Positions 1 through 8,778 are shown, numbered from the stretch's first letter. The stretch is 33,911 nucleotides of DNA from Candidatus Aciduliprofundum sp. (GCA_002878135.1 PNIT01000112.1:1-33911), one strand, 5' to 3'. Notes: generated by a model from the letters alone, not told the origin. A program made the numbers and translations.

Positions 1-69
1 TTATCACTGGAATAATTTTATCATGCAAAAATCGAAGAATTTATTAGTTAAAAGAATATATAAAAAAAC

Positions 70-1380
70 ATGCCTTTACTTGGTAGAAGAGGTCCATCAG
101 CTACCTTCATTCCAATGCTGAAGGATCTGTTGGAACAGGGCAGAAATGAGGCAAAGACGAACCCTGGAAATGCAAAGATTACCCTGAGGAAGATACACAG
201 GCTCATCAGTGATGCGGATCAAAGTGAAAAGATGGCCATAGAGGAGAATAAGGATGATGTAATTAGGATACTTCTTGAGGCTGGCCAATTATTATTCGAA
301 CTCAGTGATAAGGATAAAAGCATTGATTATTTTGAAAAGGTAAAGGAGCTTGATCCAAAGAATGTCAATGCATGGTATGAGGTGGGGAGGATTCTTGTAA
401 GCCAGAATATACAGATACCCTATGCGATAGTTAATCTTAAAAAGGCCATAGAGCTTGATCCCAAAAATTACAAGGCCATGATACTCCTGGGTGATCTTCA
501 CAGGATAAGGCATGAGGACTCTGAGGCCATAAAGTGGTACAGAGAGGCAATGAAATATACAGATAATAAGATTGAGATTCTGGACAAGATACTCTCAGTT
601 AATCCCAACGATCTCGAGGCACTTGAGGAAAAATTAAGATTCTATACAGCCAATGGTATGAAGGAGGAGGCTGCAAAGATCTACCTTCAGCTTGCCCTGG
701 CCAAGAACAGCATAGACCTGGTGGATGAGGGTCTCAAGCTTCTACCAAACGACACAAACCTCCTCAAGGCAAAGGCAAGGATGCTTATCTCCCAGGGTAA
801 AAAATCTGAGGCACAGCAGTTCGTTGAAAAGGTGGAGAAACTATCACCTGAAGATCCTGAACTCATACTCCTAAAGGCACAGATGGAGGAAAAGCCACAG
901 GTCGAAGAGGAGCTATTCGGTGAGATGGGTGAAGAGGAAAATGAGCCTGAGGAGAGTGAGCTCCTCATATCACTTTATGATCCAATCACACTGAGAAGGT
1001 ACCTGAGAAAATTTGGAAATAGTGAAACATTCAAGGAGAAGCTGGAGAGATTGATATCATCCTCTGGAAGGCTTTTGAATCTACTACCTTCCATAGAGGA
1101 GATTCTTAGATTTAACCTTGATCTAAAATCCGTTAGGGAATTATTCCCTGAGGTGGATGGAATCAAGAGCTACATCCTTGGTGACAAAGATTCTTCTGAA
1201 AAATTCTTTAATAATCTTGTGCAGAAGGATCAGAAAAATCCAGTTGCCTGGTATTACAAGGCAAGGATAGCATATGAGAAGGGGAATAAAAATGCTGCGA
1301 AGAATTTCCTCGCATTTGCACTCAGGCTGGGTTATCCAAGGGATATAATAGATCCTTCACTCTCAGAGCTGGTGTCCTGA
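70..1380 (+). CDS. TPR-repeat protein
   Basis: Provided ORF; repeated motifs such as AWYEVGRILVSQN..YAIVNLKKAIELDPKNYKAMILLGDLHR and a C-terminal AWYYKARIAYEKGNKNAAKNFLAFALRLG. The start may be the internal ATG at 115, because an ATATATAA box at about 56-63 lies too close to ATG 70. Confidence 0.8.
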   Translation: MPLLGRRGPSATFIPMLKDLLEQGRNEAKTNPGNAKITLRKIHRLISDADQSEKMAIEENKDDVIRILLEAGQLLFELSDKDKSIDYFEKVKELDPKNVNAWYEVGRILVSQNIQIPYAIVNLKKAIELDPKNYKAMILLGDLHRIRHEDSEAIKWYREAMKYTDNKIEILDKILSVNPNDLEALEEKLRFYTANGMKEEAAKIYLQLALAKNSIDLVDEGLKLLPNDTNLLKAKARMLISQGKKSEAQQFVEKVEKLSPEDPELILLKAQMEEKPQVEEELFGEMGEEENEPEESELLISLYDPITLRRYLRKFGNSETFKEKLERLISSSGRLLNLLPSIEEILRFNLDLKSVRELFPEVDGIKSYILGDKDSSEKFFNNLVQKDQKNPVAWYYKARIAYEKGNKNAAKNFLAFALRLGYPRDIIDPSLSELVS

Positions 1381-2124
1381 ATGTACATAGTGAAGATCGG
1401 GGGGAGTGTAATAACAGAAAAAAGTAGATATAGAAAAATGAGGGAGAATGTGATATCAAGGCTTGCAGATGAATTCATACCTGAGGATTCAATTCTAATA
1501 CATGGGGCAGGTTCTTTTGGACATTATATCGCAGATAAATTTAATCTGAACGATGGTCTTGGTGATTCAAACAGGATAGAGTATGCCAGGGTAGCCCTTG
1601 ATCTTCAGGAACTCAATTCAGCCATAATAAGGGCCCTAATTGAAAGGGAAAAGCCGGCAATTACCATTCCTGTCCACTCATTCCATATGGTGGGTGAGGA
1701 GTTCCCTCACAGGAGGTTCAAGGATTATATGGAAAGGGGTATTGTTCCTGTAACGTACGGTGATGTTGTCCTTGATCCAAGGAAGGGTATGGGTATATGT
1801 TCTGGGGATCAGATAGCATTCCATCTTTCAAAGGCACTTAGACCTGATAAGGTTATATTTGTCACAGACGTTGATGGTATCTATGACAGGAATCCAAAGA
1901 TCTATGGCGATGCAAAACTTCTTGGGGAGGTTTCGGGTAAGGAAAAACTTAACTTTTCAGGAACAGTTCCAGATGTTACAGGATCCATGGAGGGTAAGCT
2001 GAGAGTTATGAGGGCCATAGCTAAACTCGGTATTGAGGTAATGGTCATAAATGGCCTTGTAAGGGGGAGGCTAAGGAGGGCTATGAGGGGTGAAGATGTT
2101 AAGGGAACGAGGGTGTTGGCATGA
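1381..2124 (+). CDS. Isopentenyl phosphate kinase (amino acid kinase fold)
   Basis: MYIVKIGGSVITEK, HGAGSFGHYIADKF and VIFVTDVDGIYDRNPK motifs; followed directly by a type 2 IPP isomerase gene. Confidence 0.9.
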   Translation: MYIVKIGGSVITEKSRYRKMRENVISRLADEFIPEDSILIHGAGSFGHYIADKFNLNDGLGDSNRIEYARVALDLQELNSAIIRALIEREKPAITIPVHSFHMVGEEFPHRRFKDYMERGIVPVTYGDVVLDPRKGMGICSGDQIAFHLSKALRPDKVIFVTDVDGIYDRNPKIYGDAKLLGEVSGKEKLNFSGTVPDVTGSMEGKLRVMRAIAKLGIEVMVINGLVRGRLRRAMRGEDVKGTRVLA

Positions 2125-3173
2125 TTGAGAATAGGAAATCCGACCATGTGGCTATAGCTTCAGAAAGGGATGTAAATTCCCATTACAACTACTGGGATGA
2201 CATACAGCTCATTCACAATGCAATGCCTGAGATAAACTACGATGAAATTTCCACTGAGACCTATTTCTACAGGAGGAATTTGAAATATCCAATCATAATA
2301 GAATCAATGACAGGTGGCTTTTCACAGGGTAAGGTAATAAATGAAAATATAGCAAAGGTGGCCTCGGAGCTACAGATAGGCATGGGTGTGGGGAGCCAGA
2401 GGATCCTACTTAAGAAGAAGGAGCTCACAGATACTTTCTCGGTGATAAAGGAATATGACATACCACTCAGGATAGCAAATATAGGTGCACCACAGCTAAT
2501 AGAGCAGCACCGTGAAAAGGCTGTAACTGATGATGATCTATATTACATAATGAATGTTCTTGATGCACATTTCATAGATATACATTTCAACTTCCTACAG
2601 GAGGTGGTACAGCCAGAGGGTGACAAGAAGGCCAAGGGAATTGAGATGAGGCTGAAGGAGATATGCTCCAAATTTCCTGTTATTGCGAAGGAGACTGGTG
2701 CTGGCTTCGATTATAACACCGGGATGAGGCTTAAAAGGGCGGGTGTGATGGCAATAGATGTATCCGGGGTCTCAGGCACTTCCTTCGCCGCAGTAGAACA
2801 TTACAGGGCCAAGGAATTGAACGACAGGGTGAGGGAGAGGCTTGGTCTTACCTACTGGGATTGGGGCATTCCCTCCCCATACTCTGTAATGACACTCAAC
2901 AACATAGGCCTTAAGATAATATCATCAGGTGGTATAAGGAATGGCCTTGATGTTGCAAAATCCATTGTCATAGGGGCAGATCTGGCAGGAATCGCAGGTC
3001 ATGCTCTGAGATTTGCGAGGGAGGGTTATAGGCCCCTCCTCGAGGAGATGCAGACAATTGTTGAAGAACTCAAGGCTGCCATGTTCCTTACGGGTTCAAA
3101 GTCCATTGAATCACTCAGGACAAAAAAATACCTCGTTTCTGGAAGGCTTAAGGATTGGCTTGAGTACAAATGA
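2121..3173 (+). CDS. fni: Type 2 isopentenyl-diphosphate delta-isomerase (FMN-dependent)
   Basis: IIIESMTGGFSQG, GVGSQR, IDIHFNFLQEVVQPEGD, KETGAGF, SSGGIRNGLDVAKSIVIGADLAGIAGHALRFA; ATGA overlap with the upstream kinase gene. Confidence 0.92.
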   Translation: MIENRKSDHVAIASERDVNSHYNYWDDIQLIHNAMPEINYDEISTETYFYRRNLKYPIIIESMTGGFSQGKVINENIAKVASELQIGMGVGSQRILLKKKELTDTFSVIKEYDIPLRIANIGAPQLIEQHREKAVTDDDLYYIMNVLDAHFIDIHFNFLQEVVQPEGDKKAKGIEMRLKEICSKFPVIAKETGAGFDYNTGMRLKRAGVMAIDVSGVSGTSFAAVEHYRAKELNDRVRERLGLTYWDWGIPSPYSVMTLNNIGLKIISSGGIRNGLDVAKSIVIGADLAGIAGHALRFAREGYRPLLEEMQTIVEELKAAMFLTGSKSIESLRTKKYLVSGRLKDWLEYK

Positions 3174-3682
3174 GAGAGAAATGTCCTGTATGTGGGAATG
3201 ATACGCTTGAAACAAACATAAGGGAAGAGGATGTTCAATACTTCGGCAGAATGCTAATAATGAGCACCTTTTGTACCAGCTGTGGTTACAGGCATAACGA
3301 TGTTATACTTGTTGACCAGAAGGATCCGGTGAAGATAACATTTGTTGCATCAGGTGAAGAGGACCTGAAGGTGAGGGTGATAAGGTCATCATATGCAAGC
3401 ATAAGGATACCAGAGATAGGTGTTTCCATAGATCCTGTAACATCTGGGGAATCATTCGTATCAAACGTTGAAGGTCTCCTGTTCAGGGTAATAAACATAA
3501 TGTCACAGCTCCTGAGGGATTCACCTGAAAATAGGGAGGAGATACTTGAGAGGCTTAAGATGATAGGTAGGATGAGGAACGGTCTTGAGAGAATAACCAT
3601 AATCATAGAGGATCCAACAGGTAACAGTGCAATAGTGAGCGAAAGGGCAAGGGTGGAGAGGGGAAAGTTTAATACCAGATAA
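3170..3682 (+). CDS. ZPR1-type zinc finger domain protein
   Basis: CPVCGNDTLETN...FCTSCGYRHNDV C4 zinc ribbon followed by IPEIGVSIDPVTSGESFVSNVEGLL, typical of ZPR1 domains. Confidence 0.85.
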   Translation: MREKCPVCGNDTLETNIREEDVQYFGRMLIMSTFCTSCGYRHNDVILVDQKDPVKITFVASGEEDLKVRVIRSSYASIRIPEIGVSIDPVTSGESFVSNVEGLLFRVINIMSQLLRDSPENREEILERLKMIGRMRNGLERITIIIEDPTGNSAIVSERARVERGKFNTR

Positions 3683-3699
3683 ATTATAACAAAATCATC

Positions 3700-4035
3700 A
3701 TGGATGTGAACGAGATAATTAAGATGGTTGAAAAATCGCTCCCTGATGAGACACTTTTTTCAGAGGTGCTTAAGGATATTGTAAAGGATGAGCTCAAGGA
3801 TTACCTGAAGACAGTGCTTGATAAGAATCCATCAATAAAGAAACAGATAAAGGATGCCATCAGAAAGTACACGGATGCAAAGATGCAGGAGATAGCTGCA
3901 ACGACTGAATTTTCAAAGGCCTTTATATCACTCATCATAGCATCTATGCCTGAGGAGATGAAGAGGGAACTGATGGAGGATTTCATATCAATATTCCAGC
4001 GTGAGATAACAAAAACGGTTGAAAAAACACTATAG
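3700..4035 (+). CDS. Hypothetical helical protein, 111 aa
   Basis: Intact ORF between co-directional genes; no family recognised. Confidence 0.6.
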   Translation: MDVNEIIKMVEKSLPDETLFSEVLKDIVKDELKDYLKTVLDKNPSIKKQIKDAIRKYTDAKMQEIAATTEFSKAFISLIIASMPEEMKRELMEDFISIFQREITKTVEKTL

Positions 4036-4683
4036 TTTCCTGTAGAATTTTCCCGCCTTTGCTACCTTCCCCTTCTTCATGAGTATTGAGAGTGTTTCAT
4101 TTAGCTGCGATCTCTTTGGCCTTATCTGGAAGTATTCAACGAATATCCTCTGCAGTGATTCAATTGTTACCTCTCCCTCCTCAAGTATCCTTAGAGTAAT
4201 GTTTGTTAGATCCTCATAAACATTCCAGGGGAATATGAACCAGGTCCATTTATCCTCAGGAACCTCATCAGCGTAATAATCAGGCCTGTACTTTGAATGG
4301 AGTATGTGCAATAAGGTGGCTGACCTGAGCTCGCTTGGACCCATTCCCCTAACGTGTTCCACTGCAAGGCTGAGACTCTGTCCGGTATCCGTAATATCAT
4401 CAACCACAAGCACCCTTTTTCCTGATATATTTATGGGCAAGGTCTGGGTGATCCTTGCCTGTCCATCAGGTGTTGCAGTTATACCCCAGTGCTCAGTCTT
4501 TACAGCATAGAGATCCTTTAACTGCATTCTGTCAGATATGAGCCTTGCAGGCACTAGACCCCCCCTTGCAAGACCAACTATTATCTCAGGTTTGTACCCA
4601 TCGGATTCAATCTTTTCTATGACAGTGCTCACCCAATCCTCAATATTCCTCCATGAAACAAGCATGCACCTGAAACCCTTCAT
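4030..4683 (-). CDS. Phosphoribosyltransferase with C-terminal winged-helix-like extension
   Basis: PRPP-binding loop VLVVDDITDTGQSL, PEIIVGLARGGLVPARLISD; a TATA-like TTTTATAA on the minus strand about 26 nt upstream supports the start at 4683. Confidence 0.85.
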   Translation of the reverse strand: MKGFRCMLVSWRNIEDWVSTVIEKIESDGYKPEIIVGLARGGLVPARLISDRMQLKDLYAVKTEHWGITATPDGQARITQTLPINISGKRVLVVDDITDTGQSLSLAVEHVRGMGPSELRSATLLHILHSKYRPDYYADEVPEDKWTWFIFPWNVYEDLTNITLRILEEGEVTIESLQRIFVEYFQIRPKRSQLNETLSILMKKGKVAKAGKFYRKL

Positions 4684-4804
4684 GATTACCTGTAGGAAAA
4701 TTACCTTATAAAATTTTCAGAATTTAAGCTAAAAATCAAGGATAATGTCCGTGAAGATAATAAAGGGAAAAGTTTTTTATTATGAATAGGAATACTTAAT
4801 CTGA

Positions 4805-4981
4805 ATGAACCAGGATGAAAAAACCGTCCACCTTAGGCTCAAGGATAATCCGGATATAACAGTTGAAGAGGTCTATAATCTCATGGAGGACCTCAGGAAA
4901 AAATATCCAGACAGGGAGATTTTCTATGACGGTGATCTCCAGGCAATATGCAGCAGGCCAAAAAGGCAAAGACCGAAATAA
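4805..4981 (+). CDS. Small hypothetical protein, 58 aa (MNQDEKTVHLRLKDNPDITVEEVYNLMEDLRKKYPDREIFYDGDLQAICSRPKRQRPK)
   Basis: Hand translation; below the length cutoff of the supplied ORF track. T/A-rich TATA-like TTTTTTATTA centred about 26 nt upstream of the ATG, the spacing seen at other leaderless starts in this window. Confidence 0.6.
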   Translation: MNQDEKTVHLRLKDNPDITVEEVYNLMEDLRKKYPDREIFYDGDLQAICSRPKRQRPK

Positions 4982-4993
4982 TTAATGGAAATG

Positions 4994-5001
4994 TTTAAAT
5001 A
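4994..5001 (+). promoter_or_regulatory. TATA box (TTTAAATA) of the SSB gene
   Basis: Predicted TSS at about 5022-5024 using the ~26-nt spacing seen at leaderless starts elsewhere in the window. Confidence 0.5.
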
Positions 5002-5021
5002 GTACATTAGATTCTTCTATC

Positions 5022-5066
5022 TGAACGGAATCACTCTTTTCCGACAGGCGAGGAGTAAACCGTTCA
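5022..5066 (+). promoter_or_regulatory. Stem-loop leader of the SSB gene
   Basis: TGAACGG (5022-5028) pairs perfectly with CCGTTCA (5060-5066); inner stem ACTC(TTT) (5033-5039) pairs with (GAG)GAGT (5050-5056) using two G-U pairs. Confidence 0.55.
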
Positions 5067-5089
5067 AAGAAAAAAAGAAGGAAGAAAGT

Positions 5090-5512
5090 ATGGAAAACGT
5101 AACGAAAATAAAAGACCTTAGCCCTGAATCAAAAAGGGTTAATGTTTTGGGAAAAGTGACAAGTGTTGGAGAGACCAAGGAGATACAGACAAGATATGGA
5201 GAAAGCAGGAAGCTTACAGAGGTAGTCATAGGAGACGAGACGGGACTAATAACTTTGACACTCTGGGGGGACCAGTCAAACGATATATCCCAGGGAGATA
5301 CACTCTACATAGACAATGGATACGTAACTCTTGTGAGGGGCCATATGAGGCTCAACGTGGGCAAGTACGGCTCTATTAAGAAGAGCGATTCTGCAATAGA
5401 GAGCGTGAACACTGAGAACGATCTCAGTGCCCAGGAACACCAGCAGGAGTTTAGGTCAGAAAGAAGGTCATTCAATCGTGGTGGAAGAAGGGACTTTAAG
5501 AGAAGGTTTTAA
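5090..5512 (+). CDS. OB-fold single-stranded DNA-binding protein with Arg-rich C-terminal tail
   Basis: VNVLGKVTSVGETKEIQTRYGESRKLTEVVIGDETGLITLTLWGDQS is an RPA/SSB OB fold; tail RSERRSFNRGGRRDFKRRF. Confidence 0.85.
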   Translation: MENVTKIKDLSPESKRVNVLGKVTSVGETKEIQTRYGESRKLTEVVIGDETGLITLTLWGDQSNDISQGDTLYIDNGYVTLVRGHMRLNVGKYGSIKKSDSAIESVNTENDLSAQEHQQEFRSERRSFNRGGRRDFKRRF

Positions 5513-5514
5513 AA

Positions 5515-5769
5515 TTAAATTGTTTTTATTAATCTGGCTATCTCCCTGAGGAGATGGCCCTTGTTTTTTTCTGTTTCTATATAAAATCTTACCTTATCAT
5601 CATACCAGTTCTTTGGATACCTTTTTTCCTGGACCTCATATTTGAGGTTCAATTTTTTTAGGGCCTGTTCCACCTTTTCAGGTGTGGCATCGGAGGCAAG
5701 GTTCCTTGGTACCTTCCTACCCATCTTCCTAGAAAGTGATCTCTTAAAATAGGATGTATATATTATCAT
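5515..5769 (-). CDS. Signal recognition particle 19 kDa protein
   Basis: YTSYFKRSLSRKMGRKVPRNLASDATPEKVEQALKKL...KNKGHLLREIARLI; downstream of S8e. Confidence 0.85.
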   Translation of the reverse strand: MIIYTSYFKRSLSRKMGRKVPRNLASDATPEKVEQALKKLNLKYEVQEKRYPKNWYDDKVRFYIETEKNKGHLLREIARLIKTI

Positions 5770-6149
5770 TTTCCTACTAGAACGCCATTCAGAACCCCGT
5801 GCTGTCCGGGCCTGGATGTTATCCTTACAAGACCGAGCTCAGTGAGTACCAATGCACCCTTGTTTATTATGTTCCTCTGAACATAGTGGGGATCAGCATT
5901 ATTTTCCTTAACTGTTATGATCTTTACCTTCTTCATTGTTTTTGTTTCCGGATCATAGACATTTACCATGTTCGTGGATAGAATCTTTATCTTGTAGTGG
6001 CCACCGAATGTTCTCTCCACCTTCTTCCTCTCCTCTCCGAGCCTGGTAAGTACTGGATCACTTCCCAGTTCATATCTCCTCTTATGCCTGAACTGCCTGT
6101 ACTTACCTCCCGTCATTTTCCTGTTGGATCTACCCTGCCAGAATGTCAT
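5766..6149 (-). CDS. rps8e: 30S ribosomal protein S8e
   Basis: WQGRSNRKMTGGKYRQFRHKRRYELGSDP...ITSRPGQHGVLNGVLV; SD-like AGGTG upstream and a TTTATAAT box at about 6203-6210. Confidence 0.93.
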   Translation of the reverse strand: MTFWQGRSNRKMTGGKYRQFRHKRRYELGSDPVLTRLGEERKKVERTFGGHYKIKILSTNMVNVYDPETKTMKKVKIITVKENNADPHYVQRNIINKGALVLTELGLVRITSRPGQHGVLNGVLVGK

Positions 6150-6225
6150 TATTTACACCTTCTCAAACATTAAACCTTTACTTCCTGCATATTTTCATAC
6201 ATTATAAATATTTTTCCTCCATGAG

Positions 6226-6298
6226 AGCCACCGGAGGGTCTCGAACCCCCGACCTGCTGATTACGAATCAGCCGCTCTACCCACTGAGCTACGGTGGC
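6226..6298 (-). tRNA. tRNA-Thr(CGT), 73 nt, no encoded CCA
   Basis: Manual cloverleaf: acceptor GCCACCG/CGGTGGC + U73, D arm GCTC-AGTGGGTA-GAGC, anticodon arm GCTGA-TTCGTAA-TCAGC, T arm GGGGG-TTCGAGA-CCCTC. Confidence 0.95.
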
Positions 6299-7041
6299 TA
6301 ATACTTTGAAAGTATTTCTGGTAGCAGTTCTTCATATGTCCTATCAATCTCCGCCCTACGAAGATCCCCTGGTGGTTCATAAATTTTTTCAGGTTTCCTG
6401 CCCCTTATGGTACCATCCCTCTCAATGTTTATTCTTTCAAGCATCTCACCAAGTGGAATATTGAGTGATGCATATCTTTTTAGCTCTGAAATAAATATAT
6501 CCATGTACTGTGGATCCAGAACGGCATATTCCACCTCAAGACCAAGTTCCCTGAACCTTCTTACCACGGATCCCATGAATACGTGATCCCTTCTCACATA
6601 ATTTACAGTGGAAACATTCGGACCCCAGGCAACAGTACCATTGTATATAAAAAGTAGATTCCAGCCCTGCCATGGAAGGTCCAGGGGCATGAAAACCCCC
6701 GGGGAGAAATAGTATGCATACCTGAGGATGAGAAGCTTCGGTTTTTCATTAAGGTCTATCAATATCCTGGGGGGTCCGAAGGGGGCTATGTATCCGCTAT
6801 AACAGTTCTCACATAGCTTTGCAGAGATGGTATCCTTGCCTGGCGTTCCTCTCTCCGTTGGAAATGAGCCATATATTACACCTGCAACCATCAGAATTAT
6901 ACCAACGATCAGCCCAGGCATAAAATTGAGTGATATTACTATAAGTAATACTCCAAAGATATAAAAAACCAATGTGAATATTATCTTTATCCAGTACATT
7001 GGACCTATGTTCCATGTGGCAAGTATCCTCCCTGTTCTCAT
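6298..7041 (-). CDS. Hypothetical membrane protein with two N-terminal TM segments
   Basis: Hydrophobic IKIIFTLVFYIFGVLLIVISLNFMPGLIVGIILMVAGVIYGSF followed by a soluble domain; family not recognised. Confidence 0.7.
   Translation of the reverse strand: MRTGRILATWNIGPMYWIKIIFTLVFYIFGVLLIVISLNFMPGLIVGIILMVAGVIYGSFPTERGTPGKDTISAKLCENCYSGYIAPFGPPRILIDLNEKPKLLILRYAYYFSPGVFMPLDLPWQGWNLLFIYNGTVAWGPNVSTVNYVRRDHVFMGSVVRRFRELGLEVEYAVLDPQYMDIFISELKRYASLNIPLGEMLERINIERDGTIRGRKPEKIYEPPGDLRRAEIDRTYEELLPEILSKY
6301..6315. promoter_or_regulatory. Inverted repeat ATACTTT-G-AAAGTAT 5' of tRNA-Thr(CGT)
   Basis: Read directly; 2 nt upstream of the tRNA 5' base and within the last codons (I-L-S-K-Y) of the upstream CDS. 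Confidence 0.55.
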
Positions 7042-7113
7042 GATATATGATAATTACTACTCATTGAAAAACTTAATTAGGGATGTTGAGATTTTCAATA
7101 AAAGGTGAAACAC

Positions 7114-8034
7114 ATGCACCATACGCTTCTTGCATATATGGATGAGAATATGCTTAAGAATGTTTCAAAGCAGGGATCGGAGACGGATATTAGATATTAC
7201 AACAGGAAGGCGGGGGAGGATGTATTCACATTCCTCCTTCCCATAAGATTCCCCGAGAGGATAGTTCCACTTGCACTTGCAGCCTCAGTGGCGGATGCTG
7301 CCATAGTGGATGTTGGAAACATAGACAGAAACCTGGGTGAGGTACTCGTGGCCCTTGAATCATTCAACATTGATAAGGGCCTTTTCATAGGAGATGATGA
7401 AAACCTGAGAAAGATAAGGATGTTTGTGAGGAACACACCTATGGAGAACTATAAATTCTCCGGTAGGAACATTGAGAGCATACTGGATTTCCTGGGGAAC
7501 CTGGGGGAGAGGAGTGCCGATGGTGAGGGATACGTTGTTGTGGATCAGTCCTTCAGTGTAAAGGGTGTGGGCACCGTGGCACTTGGTTTTGTGAAGTCAG
7601 GGAATATTAAGAAACACCAGGAACTAAGGATATTCCCAGGTCAGAAAAGTACTGAGATAAAGAGCATACAGATGCAGGATGTTGATGTTGAAAGTGCACC
7701 CGTTGGCGCCAGGGTAGGTCTTGCGCTGAGGGGAGTTGAACCCGAGGATGTGGAGAGGGGATCAATACTTGCATCCCACGAAAGGTTCACCACATCCTCA
7801 TCAATTAGGGTAAGGGTGAAGAAGAGCCAGGCTGTAAAGGATGATCTTTACCCTGGTGCGAAGGTCCAGGTGTATTCCAATATGGGTAAATATCCTGCAA
7901 ATGTATCCGATATATCCTCCAGCATTATACTCCTAGATTTTGAACAGGATATAGCAGTTACAGAGGACTACTATGTCATTGGCCAACAGGAGAAGATGCC
8001 AAGGATCTATGGGGGAGGAAAAATCTTCAGATGA
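7114..8034 (+). CDS. SelB/EF-Tu-like protein with degenerate GTPase domain and intact domain 2 (pseudo-GTPase)
   Basis: Domain 2 signature FSVKGVGTVALGFVKSGNIKKHQELRIFPGQKSTEIKSIQMQDVDVESAPVGARVGLALRGVEPEDVERG; the N-terminal region lacks G1/G3/G4 motifs. ATG at 7114 follows an AGGTGA Shine-Dalgarno (track start 7105 is GTG). Confidence 0.75.
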   Translation: MHHTLLAYMDENMLKNVSKQGSETDIRYYNRKAGEDVFTFLLPIRFPERIVPLALAASVADAAIVDVGNIDRNLGEVLVALESFNIDKGLFIGDDENLRKIRMFVRNTPMENYKFSGRNIESILDFLGNLGERSADGEGYVVVDQSFSVKGVGTVALGFVKSGNIKKHQELRIFPGQKSTEIKSIQMQDVDVESAPVGARVGLALRGVEPEDVERGSILASHERFTTSSSIRVRVKKSQAVKDDLYPGAKVQVYSNMGKYPANVSDISSSIILLDFEQDIAVTEDYYVIGQQEKMPRIYGGGKIFR

Positions 8035-8708
8035 AGGATGAAAGGTGGAGGGATCTTGAGGAGAGCCTTGAAAGGCTCATGCCCTACTATGAAAGAATGA
8101 ACAGGATAATGAGTCTAGGTAATGATACTGAGATAAGGAATGAAGGCATAGAAAATCTGAAAGACTGTTCATACTACCTTGATGCTGGAACAGGTCCTGG
8201 AAATATGGCAAAGATGGTGACAGGCAGGATAAGGGCTGAAAAGGTATTCCTCATGGATCCCTCATTATCCCTGCTGAAAATTAATTCATCGAATGGTGAA
8301 AGGATACTTGGGAAATTTGAGGATATGCCCTTCGGCGATTCCACATTCGATCTCATAACATGTGCATTCTCATTCAGAGATGCAATATCACATGAGAAGG
8401 CCGCAAGGGAGATATCAAGGGTGCTGAAGAAGGGTGGCATTTTCCTCCTTGTTGATATAGGGAAACCTGACAATGCAATACTTAAATTCTTTTTTTATCT
8501 ATATATATTAATATTTCCAATATTTTCCTCAATCATTGTCACCAGGGGAAGGCTCATACACGAATATTTCACACTTTTTTACACATACATAGAATATCCG
8601 AGCACAGGTGAAATTAAAAAAATATTCAATGAGAGTGGACTAAAACTTAAAAAATTTGGAAGCAGGTATGGGGGTTCGCTAATCTACCAGCTATGGGTAA
8701 AGGAATGA
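8031..8708 (+). CDS. SAM-dependent methyltransferase (UbiE/MenG-like)
   Basis: YLDAGTGPGNMAKMV motif I, FGDSTFDLITCAFSFRDAISHEKAAREISRVLKKGGIFLLVDIGKP. Confidence 0.85.
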   Translation: MKDERWRDLEESLERLMPYYERMNRIMSLGNDTEIRNEGIENLKDCSYYLDAGTGPGNMAKMVTGRIRAEKVFLMDPSLSLLKINSSNGERILGKFEDMPFGDSTFDLITCAFSFRDAISHEKAAREISRVLKKGGIFLLVDIGKPDNAILKFFFYLYILIFPIFSSIIVTRGRLIHEYFTLFYTYIEYPSTGEIKKIFNESGLKLKKFGSRYGGSLIYQLWVKE

Positions 8709-8778
8709 ATACAAAAAAAGAATTCAGAAATCAATAAATATTAATACTATATTTAAATACACTTTTAAGGTGAAGTTT

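Noticed and set aside
687-968. Antisense ORF of 93 aa inside the TPR gene (and similar Ser/Ile-rich shadow ORFs, e.g. 1902..2147, 3286..3606, 21514..21963, 25341..25817)
   Set aside because: They lie opposite well-supported genes and have low-complexity composition expected from the complement of AGG/GAG/GAT-rich coding strands.
3013-3201. Same-strand out-of-frame 62-aa ORF spanning the IPP isomerase/ZPR1 junction
   Set aside because: Overlaps two strongly supported genes; sequence has no protein-like conservation cues.
5799-5981. 60-aa plus-strand ORF (MLSGPGCYPYKTELSEYQ...) antisense to S8e
   Set aside because: Lies wholly inside the ribosomal protein gene on the opposite strand; no regulatory signals.
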